Below, piece after piece: positions 6,834-18,257 of a stretch of DNA of 26,994 nt. The stretch spans positions 1-26,994 of the forward strand of contig DATKGG010000070.1 of NCBI GenBank assembly GCA_035510855.1. The letters are read 5' to 3'. How positions within the stretch are numbered: the stretch's first letter is position 1; the number at the start of each line of letters is the position of its first letter. The notes under the pieces are model-generated. The model saw only the letters and a list, made by a program, of their open reading frames with translations, ran no database searches and was not told the origin of the DNA. This stretch comes from Palsa-459 sp035510855 (GTDB lineage: Bacteria; Actinomycetota; Acidimicrobiia; Acidimicrobiales; RAAP-2). A program made the translations under genes and the position numbers.

Positions 6834-7370
6834 GTGGTCGGGGGCAGCTGCACGTCGTCGTCGCGAACCGCACCGATCGACCAGCTCACCGGGGGTCGGT
6901 GGCGCAGCGTCGGTGCGAGGGGCGACTGGGGCACGAGGTGCGTGGTGCTGCGACTGACCACGACGCGCGACAGTGTCGCCGCACTCATCGAATCGTGGGC
7001 GGGGTCGCACAGCGCGATCGTCGTGGCGCAGCGTGACAGCGGCGGTTCGACCTGGCGGGTGAGCAACGCCGTCGAGCCCGTCGACGAGCAGGTCGTTGTC
7101 ACGTCGATGTCCTCGTCAGGCACGGCGCTGGTCGTCGTGCGCCGCGGCGACGGTGAGTGCCACGCCATTGTCTTCGACACGGCAGGAGACCCGAGCTTCA
7201 CCGAGCCGACGCCGCGCGGCGCGTGCGTCGTTGCCGAGTCGAGCTCCGGTGCCCTCCAGGCGTTCGGCGCGCACGAATCGACGATCGACGTGTACGGCGA
7301 CACCGCCGCGGGGTCGTGGCGACTCGCCCAGCGCCTCGTGATCCCGATCTACCTCGGGTCGTCGCGGTGA
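6834..7370 (+). CDS. propeller-like hypothetical protein, start unclear
   Basis: 178 residues from the first available start, GTG at 6834. It is rich in Ser, Thr, Gly, Val and short beta-strand patterns, with recurring elements such as GGRWRSVGA, GGSTWRVSNAV and AAGSWRLAQRL spaced like blades of a secreted beta-propeller. I name no family. The frame looks coding well before 6834: high third-position GC and blade-like sequence (GSLRAVAFGG) reach back to about 6723, where the frame meets the stop of the membrane-protein gene at a CTGA overlap. No ATG, GTG or TTG lies in that stretch. The true product may start at CTG (215 residues), be fused to the upstream protein by frameshift, or be a truncated remnant. 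Confidence 0.5.
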   Translation: MVGGSCTSSSRTAPIDQLTGGRWRSVGARGDWGTRCVVLRLTTTRDSVAALIESWAGSHSAIVVAQRDSGGSTWRVSNAVEPVDEQVVVTSMSSSGTALVVVRRGDGECHAIVFDTAGDPSFTEPTPRGACVVAESSSGALQAFGAHESTIDVYGDTAAGSWRLAQRLVIPIYLGSSR

Positions 7371-7401
7371 CGCCGGTCCCTCATCGAGCCCGTCGATCGG
7401 C

Positions 7402-7407
7402 TACAAC
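7402..7407 (+). promoter_or_regulatory. possible -10 element for the crotonase gene
   Basis: TACAAC, 6 nt before the ATG at 7414, in the leaderless position seen elsewhere. The last base is C rather than the usual T and no -35 is visible, so support is weaker than for the others. The upstream gene ends at 7370, and no ribosome binding site precedes the ATG. Confidence 0.35.
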
Positions 7408-7413
7408 CACATC

Positions 7414-8226
7414 ATGGAGCTGAAGGTCACGACCTACGGGGTCGCCTCGAAGGTCGCGACCATCACGCTCGCTCGGCCCGATCGCATGAACGCGTGGACG
7501 GGCCGGCTGCAGACCGAGTACCGGTGGTGCCTCTCGAACGCGGCCAGCGATCCAGGGGTCCGGGTGATCGTCGTCACGGGTGCTGGCAGGGCCTTTTGCG
7601 TGGGCGCGGACACCGCCGCACTCGCAGGCCACGTCGAGCGGGGGGCCTACGACGCGGGGACGCCCGAGGACCTGGCGATGCCCGGCTACGGCACGGACCC
7701 CCGTTTCGACGCGGACTTCGCGTACCACTTCGGCATACCCAAGCCGATCATCGCGGCGATCAACGGACCTGCAGCCGGCGTGGGCTTCGCACTCGCGTGC
7801 TACTGCGACCTTCGCGTCGCGGTCCGCGGGGCGAAGCTCACGACCGCGCACGGTCGGCTCGGCCTGCCGGCCGAGTTCGGGCTGTCGTGGCTGCTGCCGC
7901 GGCTCATCGGGGCGTCGCGGGCCGCGGAGCTGCTGCTCACGAGTCGCGTCATGCTGACCGACGAGGCGGCGGCGATCGGCCTCGTCCATACGCTCTGCGA
8001 CCAGGGCGAGCTCACCGGCACGGTCGCCTCGCTCGCGAGCGAGCTCGCCGAGCGCGTCGCCCCGGGCTCGCTCGCGGCGACCAAGCGCCAGCTGTACCTC
8101 GACTTGCACCGGGGCGTCGCGGAGTCCGTCGCGGACGCCGACGCGCTGCTCCGCGAGATGATGACGACCGAGGAGTTCGCTGAGGGCGTCGCCGCGCTGC
8201 GCGAGAAGCGCCTGCCTTCGTTCTGA
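7414..8226 (+). CDS. enoyl-CoA hydratase/isomerase (crotonase) family protein
   Basis: A 270-residue crotonase-fold protein. The N-terminal strand ATITLARPDRMNAW, the oxyanion-hole segments GAGRAFCVGAD (about residues 56-66) and INGPAAGVGFALACYCDLRVA (near 111-131), and GRLGLPAEFGLSWLLPRLIG (near 146-165) are diagnostic. The glutamate in PAEFG matches the second catalytic acid of enoyl-CoA hydratases, which suits hydration of a 2-enoyl-CoA, but substrate and direction cannot be read from sequence. It stands alone among unrelated genes; no beta-oxidation partner is adjacent. It ends 28 nt upstream of the pyr promoter. Confidence 0.9.
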   Translation: MELKVTTYGVASKVATITLARPDRMNAWTGRLQTEYRWCLSNAASDPGVRVIVVTGAGRAFCVGADTAALAGHVERGAYDAGTPEDLAMPGYGTDPRFDADFAYHFGIPKPIIAAINGPAAGVGFALACYCDLRVAVRGAKLTTAHGRLGLPAEFGLSWLLPRLIGASRAAELLLTSRVMLTDEAAAIGLVHTLCDQGELTGTVASLASELAERVAPGSLAATKRQLYLDLHRGVAESVADADALLREMMTTEEFAEGVAALREKRLPSF

Positions 8227-8253
8227 GTGCGTCGAGTCGCCGGCTTCGACTGG

Positions 8254-8259
8254 TACGGT
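8254..8259 (+). promoter_or_regulatory. -10 element of the pyr operon
   Basis: TACGGT with an upstream TGG (8251-8253), forming an extended -10 element. Transcription would begin at about 8266-8267, precisely at the first base of the PyrR-binding hairpin. The -35 region (8231-8236, GTCGAG) matches the consensus poorly, which an extended -10 could offset. Confidence 0.6.
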
Positions 8260-8266
8260 GGCTCCG

Positions 8267-8299
8267 GTCGTGAAGCGGGTCCCGAGAGGCCCGCACGAC
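8267..8299 (+). promoter_or_regulatory. PyrR-binding hairpin in the pyr leader
   Basis: The RNA folds as GUCGU (8267-8271) with ACGAC (8295-8299), a three-base GAA bulge (8272-8274), GCGGG (8275-8279) with CCCGC (8290-8294), a bulged U (8280), CC/GG, and a small loop. The upper part UCCCGAGAGG (8280-8289) fits the PyrR binding-loop consensus UCCNGNGAGG exactly. The Shine-Dalgarno AGGAGGAG (8301-8308) follows the stem immediately. There is no room for a separate attenuator terminator, so PyrR bound with UMP or UTP would be expected to stabilise the stem and block ribosome loading, as described for mycobacterial pyrR leaders. This is inferred from sequence match and geometry. Confidence 0.75.
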
Positions 8300-8310
8300 G
8301 AGGAGGAGCG

Positions 8311-8880
8311 GTGGCGAGCATCGAGGGCCGGCGAACGCGCCCGGGCGGTGCCGTGTTCCTCGGTCGGTCCCAGGTGCTCGACGCGGACGACGTCGCGCGT
8401 GCGCTGCGCCGGATGTCCCATGAGATCGTGGAGCGCAATGCCGGGCTCGACGGCGTCGTGCTCGTCGGGTTGCAGCGAGGCGGGGTGCCCTTCGCCCAGG
8501 CCATCGCCGCGCACCTGGCCGAGATCGAGTCGACCGACGTGCCCCTCGGGGCGCTCGACGTCGCCTTCTACCGCGACGACGTCTCCACGCGGCCGATACT
8601 GCCCGAGTCCGCGACCTCCATCCCGGTCGACCTCACCGGTCGCACCGTGGTCCTCGTCGACGACGTCCTATACACGGGCCGGACCATCCGGGCCGCGCTG
8701 CACGCCGTGTCGGACTTCGGCCGCGCGGCGCGAATCCAGCTCGCCGTGCTCATCGACCGCGGCCATCGAGAGCTGCCGATCCGCCCTGACTACGTGGGCA
8801 AGAACCTGCCGACGTCGCGGGACGAGTCGCTCCGCGCGACGCTCGAGGGCGTCGAGCTCGGCTCCATGGTGGCCCCGTGA
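8311..8880 (+). CDS. pyrR: pyr operon regulator / uracil phosphoribosyltransferase PyrR
   Basis: 189 residues from the GTG at 8311, chosen because of the perfect AGGAGG at 8301-8306. A longer frame from 8227 would run through the promoter and hairpin. The type I phosphoribosyltransferase PRPP loop VVLVDDVLYTGRT is at residues 113-125. The hood region and the C-terminal segment YVGKNLPTSRDE match PyrR rather than other phosphoribosyltransferases. PyrR senses UMP/UTP against PRPP and binds the hairpin just upstream of its own start; it often has weak uracil phosphoribosyltransferase activity. It is the first gene of the pyr operon and overlaps pyrB by 4 nt (GTGA). Confidence 0.95.
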   Translation: MASIEGRRTRPGGAVFLGRSQVLDADDVARALRRMSHEIVERNAGLDGVVLVGLQRGGVPFAQAIAAHLAEIESTDVPLGALDVAFYRDDVSTRPILPESATSIPVDLTGRTVVLVDDVLYTGRTIRAALHAVSDFGRAARIQLAVLIDRGHRELPIRPDYVGKNLPTSRDESLRATLEGVELGSMVAP

Positions 8881-9875
8881 CCGGTGCCGACTCGCTGCTC
8901 GGCGGGAGCCTGCTCTCCGCGGCCCAGCTGAGCCGCGCAGGGCTGGTCGAGGTGTTCGACGTCGCCGAGGCGTTCGCGGAGGTCTCGCGGCGAGCGATGC
9001 CCAAGGTCCCGACCCTGCGCGGCAAGCTGGTCGCGACCCTGTTCTTCGAGGAGTCGACGCGCACGAGGCTCAGCTTCGAGACGGCCGCGAGGCGCCTGAG
9101 CGCCGACGTCGCGAGCCTCGGCGTCGCGTCGAGCTCAGTGAAGAAGGGCGAGAGCCTGCGCGACACCGCCGCCACCGTCGAGGCACTCGGGGCGGACGTG
9201 CTCATCGTGCGGCACCGATCCTCGGGCGCTCCAGCCCAGGTCGCCAACTGGCTCCAGCACGCCAAGGTGATCAACGCGGGTGACGGTTCTCACGAGCACC
9301 CGAGCCAGGCGCTGCTCGACGCGTTCACGGTGCGTGCCGCGCTCTGCGAGGCGCGCGGGCAGGTCTCAGAGGGCTCGGGCGCGAGCGTGTTCGAGGGACT
9401 GCGCGTGCTCATCGTCGGCGATGTGCGGCACTCCCGCGTTGCGAGGAGCCAGGTCATCTCCTACCGCACGCTCGGCGCCCGGATCACACTGTGCGCGCCG
9501 GGCACGCTGCTCCCGCGCGACGCGGACGAGTGGGGCGTAGACGTCGCCGAGCGACTGGACGACGCGCTCGGCGAGGCCGACGTCGTGTCGGTGCTCCGGC
9601 TCCAGACCGAGCGGGGGAGCGGCTCGCACCTCCCGTCGCTCGCCGAGTACACCGCGACCCACGGGCTGACCGAGCGCCGAGCCGAGCTGCTCAAGCCCGG
9701 CGCGGTCATCACCCACCCCGGCCCCATGACGAGGGGCGTCGAGATCGCCTCGAGCGTCGCGGACGGCCCGAAGGCGCTTGTCACGCGCCAGGTCGCGAAC
9801 GGCGTCGCGGTCCGCATGGCGATCCTGTTCCTCGTGCTCGGCGGCGAGCCCTCGCTCCTCCAGGGCGCGCCATGA
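8877..9875 (+). CDS. pyrB: aspartate carbamoyltransferase catalytic subunit
   Basis: 332 residues. It joins carbamoyl phosphate and aspartate to N-carbamoyl-aspartate, the first committed step of UMP synthesis. The carbamoyl-phosphate loop FFEESTRTRLSFE is at residues 57-69 and the HEHPSQALLDAFT segment lies near 139-151. The aspartate-side loop is visible as VLRLQTERG. No regulatory chain (pyrI) is present, so control is probably at expression through PyrR. GTG start at 8877; the stop overlaps the ATG of pyrC by 4 nt. Confidence 0.97.
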   Translation: MTGADSLLGGSLLSAAQLSRAGLVEVFDVAEAFAEVSRRAMPKVPTLRGKLVATLFFEESTRTRLSFETAARRLSADVASLGVASSSVKKGESLRDTAATVEALGADVLIVRHRSSGAPAQVANWLQHAKVINAGDGSHEHPSQALLDAFTVRAALCEARGQVSEGSGASVFEGLRVLIVGDVRHSRVARSQVISYRTLGARITLCAPGTLLPRDADEWGVDVAERLDDALGEADVVSVLRLQTERGSGSHLPSLAEYTATHGLTERRAELLKPGAVITHPGPMTRGVEIASSVADGPKALVTRQVANGVAVRMAILFLVLGGEPSLLQGAP

Positions 9876-11200
9876 GCGAACGGACGATCATCTTCAAGGG
9901 CGGCCTCGTGGCGGGTGCGCGGGCGGTCACCCGAGCCGACGTGCTCGTCGCCGACGGCGTGATCGCAGAGGTCGCCCCGGATCTGGCCGCCCCTCACGGG
10001 GCAGCGGTGCTCGACGCGTCGGGCTGCGTCGTCGGGCCCGGACTGGTCGACCTGCACACGCACGTGCGCGAGCCCGGCGACGAGGAGGCCGAGACGATCG
10101 AGTCCGCGTCGAGGGCGGCGGCACTCGGTGGCTACACCGCGATCGTGGCCATGCCCAACACGGAGCCACCCTGTGACTCGGCCTCCGTCGTCGCCGACGT
10201 GCTGGCGCGCGGCCGGTCCGCGAGCTGCGAAGTGGCGGTCGCCGGCGCGATCACGGTCGGACGCGGAGGACGCGCGCTCGCCCCGATGGCCGAGATGGCC
10301 GAGCTCGGCGTCACCTTGTTCACCGACGACGGCGCGTGCGTGCACGACGGTGACGTGATGCGCAGGGCGCTCGAGTACACCAAGGGCCTGTCGGTGACCT
10401 GTGCACAGCACTGCGAGGACCCCGTGCTGGCCGCCGGCGGCGTCATGCACGAGGGCAGGTGGTCTTCGATGCTGGGGCTGCGGGGTCAGCCGACGCTGGC
10501 GGAGACCTCGATTGTCGCTCGGGACCTCGGCTTGGTCGCGCTCACTGGCGCGTCGCTGCACTTCCTGCACCTGTCGGCTCCCGAGTCGGTCCGCCTCGTC
10601 GCGGCAGCCCGCGATCGTGGCCTGCCCGTCACCTGCGAGGTCGCTCCGCACCACCTGACGCTCGACGACTCCCAGTGCGTGAGCTATGACCCGCGCTTCA
10701 AGGTCAACCCCCCGCTTCGGCCCACTGCGCTCGTGAAGGAGCTCATCGAGCTGCTGCGCGCGGGCGCGATCGACGCGGTGGCAACTGACCACGCCCCGCA
10801 CGCGAGCGAGCGCAAGGACCTGCCTTTCGACGAGGCATCTCCGGGGATGCTCGGGCTCCAGCACGCGCTTGGTCTCACCGTCGAGGCGCTCGGCGGCACC
10901 GAGACCCTCGACCTCCTCGTCCTATTCGACCTCCTCTCGCGCCATCCCGCAGCGATCGCACAGCTCCGCGGTGCCGACGAGCGGCGCGCGGGCCACAGCC
11001 CCCACGGCGGGGACGTCGCGGTTGGCGAGGCGGCGAACCTCTGTGCGATCGACCTCGAGTCCCCGACCGTCGTGACGGACGCGTCGATCGTGTCGCGGTC
11101 GAAGAACAGCCCCTACGTCGGGCGAACGCTCCCGGTGACGGTGCGGCACACGCTGCTTCGGGGGGTGCCGACCGTGCTCGACGGCGCGGCGGTGCGATGA
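9872..11200 (+). CDS. pyrC: dihydroorotase, type I
   Basis: 442 residues, an amidohydrolase that closes carbamoyl-aspartate to dihydroorotate. Metal ligands are H62-x-H64 in DLHTHVREPG, the aspartate pair in FTDDG (152-153), His180 in CAQHCED, His233 in FLHLSAPE and the aspartate of TDHAPH (306-310). An aspartate at the bridging position, instead of the carboxylated lysine of the E. coli enzyme, marks the long type I class usual next to pyrB. A 4-nt ATGA overlap joins it to pyrB on one side and carA on the other. Confidence 0.96.
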   Translation: MSERTIIFKGGLVAGARAVTRADVLVADGVIAEVAPDLAAPHGAAVLDASGCVVGPGLVDLHTHVREPGDEEAETIESASRAAALGGYTAIVAMPNTEPPCDSASVVADVLARGRSASCEVAVAGAITVGRGGRALAPMAEMAELGVTLFTDDGACVHDGDVMRRALEYTKGLSVTCAQHCEDPVLAAGGVMHEGRWSSMLGLRGQPTLAETSIVARDLGLVALTGASLHFLHLSAPESVRLVAAARDRGLPVTCEVAPHHLTLDDSQCVSYDPRFKVNPPLRPTALVKELIELLRAGAIDAVATDHAPHASERKDLPFDEASPGMLGLQHALGLTVEALGGTETLDLLVLFDLLSRHPAAIAQLRGADERRAGHSPHGGDVAVGEAANLCAIDLESPTVVTDASIVSRSKNSPYVGRTLPVTVRHTLLRGVPTVLDGAAVR

Positions 11201-12287
11201 CGCGTCCTCGCGCGTCGCTCGTGCTCGCCGACGGCACCGTGTTCCGCGGCGAGGTCGCCGGATTCCAGCCGTCGTCGGGGATCGCGACCGGCGAGATCGT
11301 CTTCAACACCGCGATGAGCGGTTACCAAGAGGTGCTCACGGATCCGAGCTACGCAGGCCAGGTGATCGCGTTCACGTATCCGCACATCGGCAACTACGGG
11401 GTCACGCCGCTCGACGAGGAGTCCGAGACGCCCGCGTGCGCCGGCATGGTCGTTCGCGACCTCGAGGCGGAGCCGTCGAGCTGGCGCTCGGCCGGCCCGC
11501 TTGAGGCATTCTTGGCAGCACACGGGATCGCCGCGATCACGGGCGTCGACACGCGTCGGCTCACCCGGCACCTTCGCGCGGCGGGTGCGGTCGGCTGCGC
11601 GTTCGGCACCGCCGGGGTGTCCGACCTCGAGCGCGCCGCGGCGGGCGCACCGACGACCGACGGGCGCGACCTCGCGACGTCGGTGACCTGCGCACAGCCC
11701 TACACGGTCGGCACGCTGCCTCGTCGCATCGTCGCGCTCGACTACGGCATGAAGGCGACGATCGTGCGGCGGCTCGCCGAGCGATTCACCGTTGACGTGC
11801 TGCCCGCGACCGCCTCGGCCGCCGAGGTCCTGGAGCGCTCGCCGGTCGGGATCTTCCTCTCGAACGGCCCTGGCGACCCTGGGGCCCTTGACGCGCAGCG
11901 CGACGTGGTCGCCGCCCTCCTCGGTGACGTCCCGGTCTTCGGCATCTGCCTCGGCCAGCAGGTGCTCGCCGCCGCGGTGGGGGCGAGCACCTACAAGCTC
12001 GGCTTCGGCCACCACGGCTCGAACCACCCCGTCCGGCAACTCTCGACTGGTCGAGTCGAGATCACCGCCCAGAACCACAACTACGCCGTGGACCGCGACT
12101 CGCTCGTCGGCGCACGCGTCACGCACGTGAACCTGAACGACGGCGTCGTCGAGGGCTTCTGCGTGCCCGAGGCGAGGGCGTTCTGCGTGCAGTATCACCC
12201 TGAGGCAGGTCCGGGGCCACACGACGCGAGCTACCTGTTTGACGCGTTCTCCGAGCTGTGCGACGGCAAGGGCATGGACGCGCTCTG

Positions 12288-12288
<1 letters not shown>
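11197..12288 (+). CDS. carA: carbamoyl phosphate synthase small subunit
   Basis: 363 residues. The N-terminal CarA domain (FNTAMSGYQEVLTDPSYAGQ) is followed by a class I glutamine amidotransferase domain from about residue 175. The triad is Cys251 in GICLGQQ, His334 and Glu336 in QYHPEAGPGP. It frees ammonia from glutamine for the large subunit. ATG start at 11197 overlaps the pyrC stop (ATGA). The stop and the carB start share one base (TGATG). Confidence 0.97.
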
Positions 12289-15601
<3,313 letters not shown>

Positions 15602-15605
<4 letters not shown>

Positions 15606-16522
15606 GGGCCCGCGACGTCGACCTGTCAGCCACGGTGGGCGGTGTCGAGCTCAAGAGCCTCGTGCTCACCGCGTCGGGGACCGCTGGCCACGACGACGAG
15701 CTCGCCGCCTACGGCGAGCTCGTCGAGCTCGGCGCGGTCGTCGTCAAGTCGCTGTCGGTGATGCCCTGGGCGGGCAACCCGCCCCCGCGGGTCGCCCCCG
15801 CGGGGGCGGGCATGCTGAACGCCGTCGGGCTGCAGGGACCCGGTGTCGCGGCGTGGCGCGCCGAGGGCCTCCCTCGCTTGGTCGCGCGCGGCGCGACGGT
15901 CGTCGCGTCGATCTGGGGAAGGACCGTCGAGGAGTTCGCGGCCGCCGCCGAGGCGCTCCACGGCGCGGACGTCGCCGCGGTGGAGGTCAACGTCAGCTGC
16001 CCGAACCTCCACGATGGCTCGGCGATGTTCGCGCACTCGCCGAGCGCCACGGCGGCGGCACTCGAGGCGGCGGGGCGAAGCGGCCTGCCCCGGTGGGCGA
16101 AGCTGAGCCCGACCACCGACCGTCTGACCGACGTCGCCCGCGCGGCCGTCGACGCGGGGGCGGACGCGCTCGTGCTGGTCAACACGCTGCGCGGCGTGGT
16201 CGTCGACATCGAGCGGCGCACGAGCGCGCTTGGATCGCTCGCCGGCGGGCTGTCGGGTCCTCCGCTGCACCCCGTCGCGCTCCACTGCGTCTCGGCGTGC
16301 CGCGCGGCGCTGCCCGACACGCCCATCATCGGCGTCGGCGGCGTGCGCAGCGAGCGCGAGGTCGTCGGCTTCGTGCTCGCCGGCGCCGACGCCGTCGAGG
16401 TCGGCACGGCCTCGCTCGCGGACCCGCGAGCGCCGTGGCGGATCCTCGACGCAACTCGCCGATGGTGCGTGCGTCACGACGTCGCTCGCCTTTCGATACT
16501 GAAGGGACAGCTCCATGACTGA
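15602..16522 (+). CDS. pyrD: dihydroorotate dehydrogenase, class 1 (1B-like)
   Basis: 306 residues from the GTG that overlaps the carB stop. It is an FMN TIM barrel oxidising dihydroorotate to orotate. The substrate loop GNPPPRV and GMLNAVGLQGPG (about residues 58-81), the VEVNVSCPNL motif with the catalytic Cys133, and the NTLRG and GGLSGPPLHPVAL blocks follow the Bacillus PyrD (class 1B) pattern closely. Cytosolic; no membrane helix as in class 2. Class 1B enzymes normally need the Fe-S/FAD subunit PyrK to pass electrons to NAD, and no pyrK is present in this operon. It overlaps pyrF by 8 nt. Confidence 0.93.
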
Positions 16523-17345
16523 CGGCTTGTTCCAACGGCTCTCGAAGGCGGTCGTGGCGCACGGCCCGCTCTGCGTGGGCCTCGACCCCTCGCCCGAGCT
16601 GCTCTCGGCGTGGGGGCTCACCGATGACGCCACGTCGACCGAGCGACTCGCGAGGACCGCGATCGCCGCGACCCAGGGCGTCGCGGGGATCGTGAAGGTC
16701 CAGGTCGCCTTCTTCGAGCGCCACGGAGCGGCCGGCTACGCGGGCCTCGAGCGCGTCATCGCCGAGGCCCGCGCGGCCGGGCTCATCGTCATCGCCGACG
16801 CGAAGCGCGGGGACATCCGATCGACGAACGAGGGCTACGCCGAGGCGTGGCTGTCCGACGACAGCCCGCTCGCCGCGGACGCGCTCACCGTCTCGTGCTA
16901 CCTCGGCATCGACGCGATGACGCCGATGTTCGAGCTGGCGCACGCGACCGGGCGCGGCGTGTTCGCGGTCGCGGCGAGCTCGAACGACGAGGGGCGCGGG
17001 CTGCAGACCGCGCGGTTCGCGTCCGGCGCCACGGTCGAGTCCGAGCTCCTGGGTGCGCTCGACGCCGCCGACGCGCGTCTCGGTGGCTCCGGCGCCGCGC
17101 CGCGGTGCCTCGGAGCGGTCGTCGGCGCCCAACGCCGACCCGAGGGGCTCGGGGCGTTCGAGGGCCCTGTCCTCGTGCCGGGGATCGGAGCACAGGGCAG
17201 CGGCCCGAGCGAGGTCGCAGAGTTGCGCACGGTGATGGCGCACGACGTCATGGCGGTCACCGTGTCGCGCGCGATCCTCGGTGCGGGACCGTCGCCGGTA
17301 GCACTCAGAGAGACGATCTCGCGGCTCGCGGGCGAGCTTCGGTGA
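16515..17345 (+). CDS. pyrF: orotidine 5'-phosphate decarboxylase, type 2
   Basis: 276 residues, the longer type 2 subfamily found in actinobacteria and some others. It forms UMP from OMP. The opening LCVGLDPSPE (19-28) and the catalytic DAKRGDI motif (Asp95, Lys97, Asp100) are clear, as are the VTVSRAIL strand and a C-terminal helix. A GAAGGGA at 16501-16507 serves as binding site for the ATG at 16515; a nearby GATACT (16495-16500) resembles a -10 element but may be chance. It is the last gene of the pyr operon; pyrE is not here. Confidence 0.95.
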   Translation: MTDGLFQRLSKAVVAHGPLCVGLDPSPELLSAWGLTDDATSTERLARTAIAATQGVAGIVKVQVAFFERHGAAGYAGLERVIAEARAAGLIVIADAKRGDIRSTNEGYAEAWLSDDSPLAADALTVSCYLGIDAMTPMFELAHATGRGVFAVAASSNDEGRGLQTARFASGATVESELLGALDAADARLGGSGAAPRCLGAVVGAQRRPEGLGAFEGPVLVPGIGAQGSGPSEVAELRTVMAHDVMAVTVSRAILGAGPSPVALRETISRLAGELR

Positions 17346-17365
17346 GGCTCCTCCCAGGGGGTTGG

Positions 17366-17371
17366 TAGCCT
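17366..17371 (+). promoter_or_regulatory. -10 element for mihF, probably leaderless
   Basis: TAGCCT, with an upstream TGG forming an extended -10 element (17363-17365), and 6 nt before the ATG at 17378. It would start transcription at the ATG and begin a new unit after pyrF. Confidence 0.55.
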
Positions 17372-17377
17372 CCGTGC

Positions 17378-17695
17378 ATGGGGAGCCCCCCGGCGCTCAC
17401 CGACGACCAGCGCCGTCACGCGCTTGAGAAGGCCGTCGCGAACCGCCGACGCCGTGCCGAGGTGAAGCGCGCCCTGAAAGACGGGCACATGACGCTGGCC
17501 GACGCGCTCGCGCTGTCGACGCGCGACGACGCGATCGCGCGGATGCGCGCCATCGAGCTCGTCGAGTCGCTCCCCGCCTTGGGCAAGGTGAAGGCCCAGC
17601 GCGTGATGCACGCCGTCGGCATCGCCGACAGTCGACGGGTCCAAGGACTCGGGACCCACCAGCGCGCCGACCTCCTCCGTGCCGTCGTTCGCTGA
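17378..17695 (+). CDS. mihF: integration host factor, actinobacterial type (mIHF)
   Basis: 105 residues. This is the actinobacteria-specific nucleoid protein, unrelated to E. coli IHF. It binds and bends DNA without sequence specificity through basic helices and a helix-two-turn-helix motif. The first part is basic and helical (VANRRRRAEVKRALKDG), and the second holds SLPALGKVKAQRVMHAVGIADSRRVQGLG (about residues 64-92), the H2TH signature region. The order pyrF-mihF-gmk-rpoZ is a well-known actinobacterial arrangement. The start is fixed by the promoter six nt upstream. The next gene overlaps it by 17 nt. Confidence 0.95.
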   Translation: MGSPPALTDDQRRHALEKAVANRRRRAEVKRALKDGHMTLADALALSTRDDAIARMRAIELVESLPALGKVKAQRVMHAVGIADSRRVQGLGTHQRADLLRAVVR

Positions 17696-18248
17696 GCCAA
17701 CGATCCTCATCCTGATTGGCCCCGGCGGGGCGGGGAAGGGGACGCTCGCGCGGCACCTGGTCGAGGCTGACAAGCGCCTGTGGCTGTCGCGGTCCTGGAC
17801 CACGCGGCCGCGCCGACCTGGCGAGGCCGAGGACGCCTACGAGTTTGTCGACCGCGAGGGCTTCCTCGCGCGCGCGGCCCAGGACGGGTTCTTGGAGTGG
17901 GCCGAGTTCCTCGGCAACTTGTATGGCACACCGGTGCCCGAGCCGCCTGACGGCCGCGACATCCTGCTCGAGATCGACCTGCAAGGCGCCATCCAGGTGC
18001 TCGACCGCGTGCCTGGCGCGGTCGTCGCGCTCATCGTGCCGCCCTCTGAGGCGCACCAGATCGAGCGCCTTCGGCGTCGTGGGGACACCGAGGCGCACGT
18101 CGCTGCCCGCGTCGAGCGCGGGCGAGCCGAGATCGAGGCGGGGCGTATGGTCGCGGGCCACGTCGTCGTGAACGAGGACCTGGAGTCATCGGCTGCGGAG
18201 CTTCTCTCTATACTTGGTGGGCTGCGCGAGTCCCGCGCGGCGGAATGA
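17679..18248 (+). CDS. gmk: guanylate kinase
   Basis: 189 residues. It phosphorylates GMP to GDP. The P-loop is GPGGAGKGT at 14-22, with glycine where many homologues have serine. The GMP-binding segment SWTTRPRRPGE (39-49), the core LLEIDLQGA and the lid-region arginines are present. The GTG at 17679 places the P-loop at the usual distance from the N-terminus and overlaps mihF by 17 nt, so it is likely translated by coupling. The 3' end carries a TATACT promoter element for rpoZ. Confidence 0.95.
   Translation: MPSFAEPTILILIGPGGAGKGTLARHLVEADKRLWLSRSWTTRPRRPGEAEDAYEFVDREGFLARAAQDGFLEWAEFLGNLYGTPVPEPPDGRDILLEIDLQGAIQVLDRVPGAVVALIVPPSEAHQIERLRRRGDTEAHVAARVERGRAEIEAGRMVAGHVVVNEDLESSAAELLSILGGLRESRAAE
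18209..18214 (+). promoter_or_regulatory. -10 element for rpoZ inside gmk
   Basis: TATACT, the closest match to the TATAAT consensus in this window, lying within the last 14 codons of gmk. Transcription would begin near 18221, leaving a leader of about 37 nt before the rpoZ GTG. The -35 region is not convincing. Confidence 0.5.
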
Positions 18249-18257
18249 CGAGGCACC

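Noticed and set aside
8231..8250. Dyad GTCGAG...TTCGAC just upstream of the pyr promoter
   Set aside because: Only six pairs including one G-U; such dyads are common at this GC content, and neither a terminator nor an operator can be argued.
8227..8310. Longer start for PyrR at 8227
   Set aside because: The extra 28 residues are translated promoter and PyrR hairpin; AGGAGG at 8301 points to the GTG at 8311.
16495..16500. GATACT as a promoter for pyrF
   Set aside because: First base is off consensus, there is no -35, and the gene has a good binding site and overlaps pyrD, so operon transcription explains it.
17347..17388. GGCTCC...GGAGCC inverted repeat around the mihF start
   Set aside because: Short arms separated by about 30 nt; it would not be in a leaderless mihF transcript and lacks terminator features.
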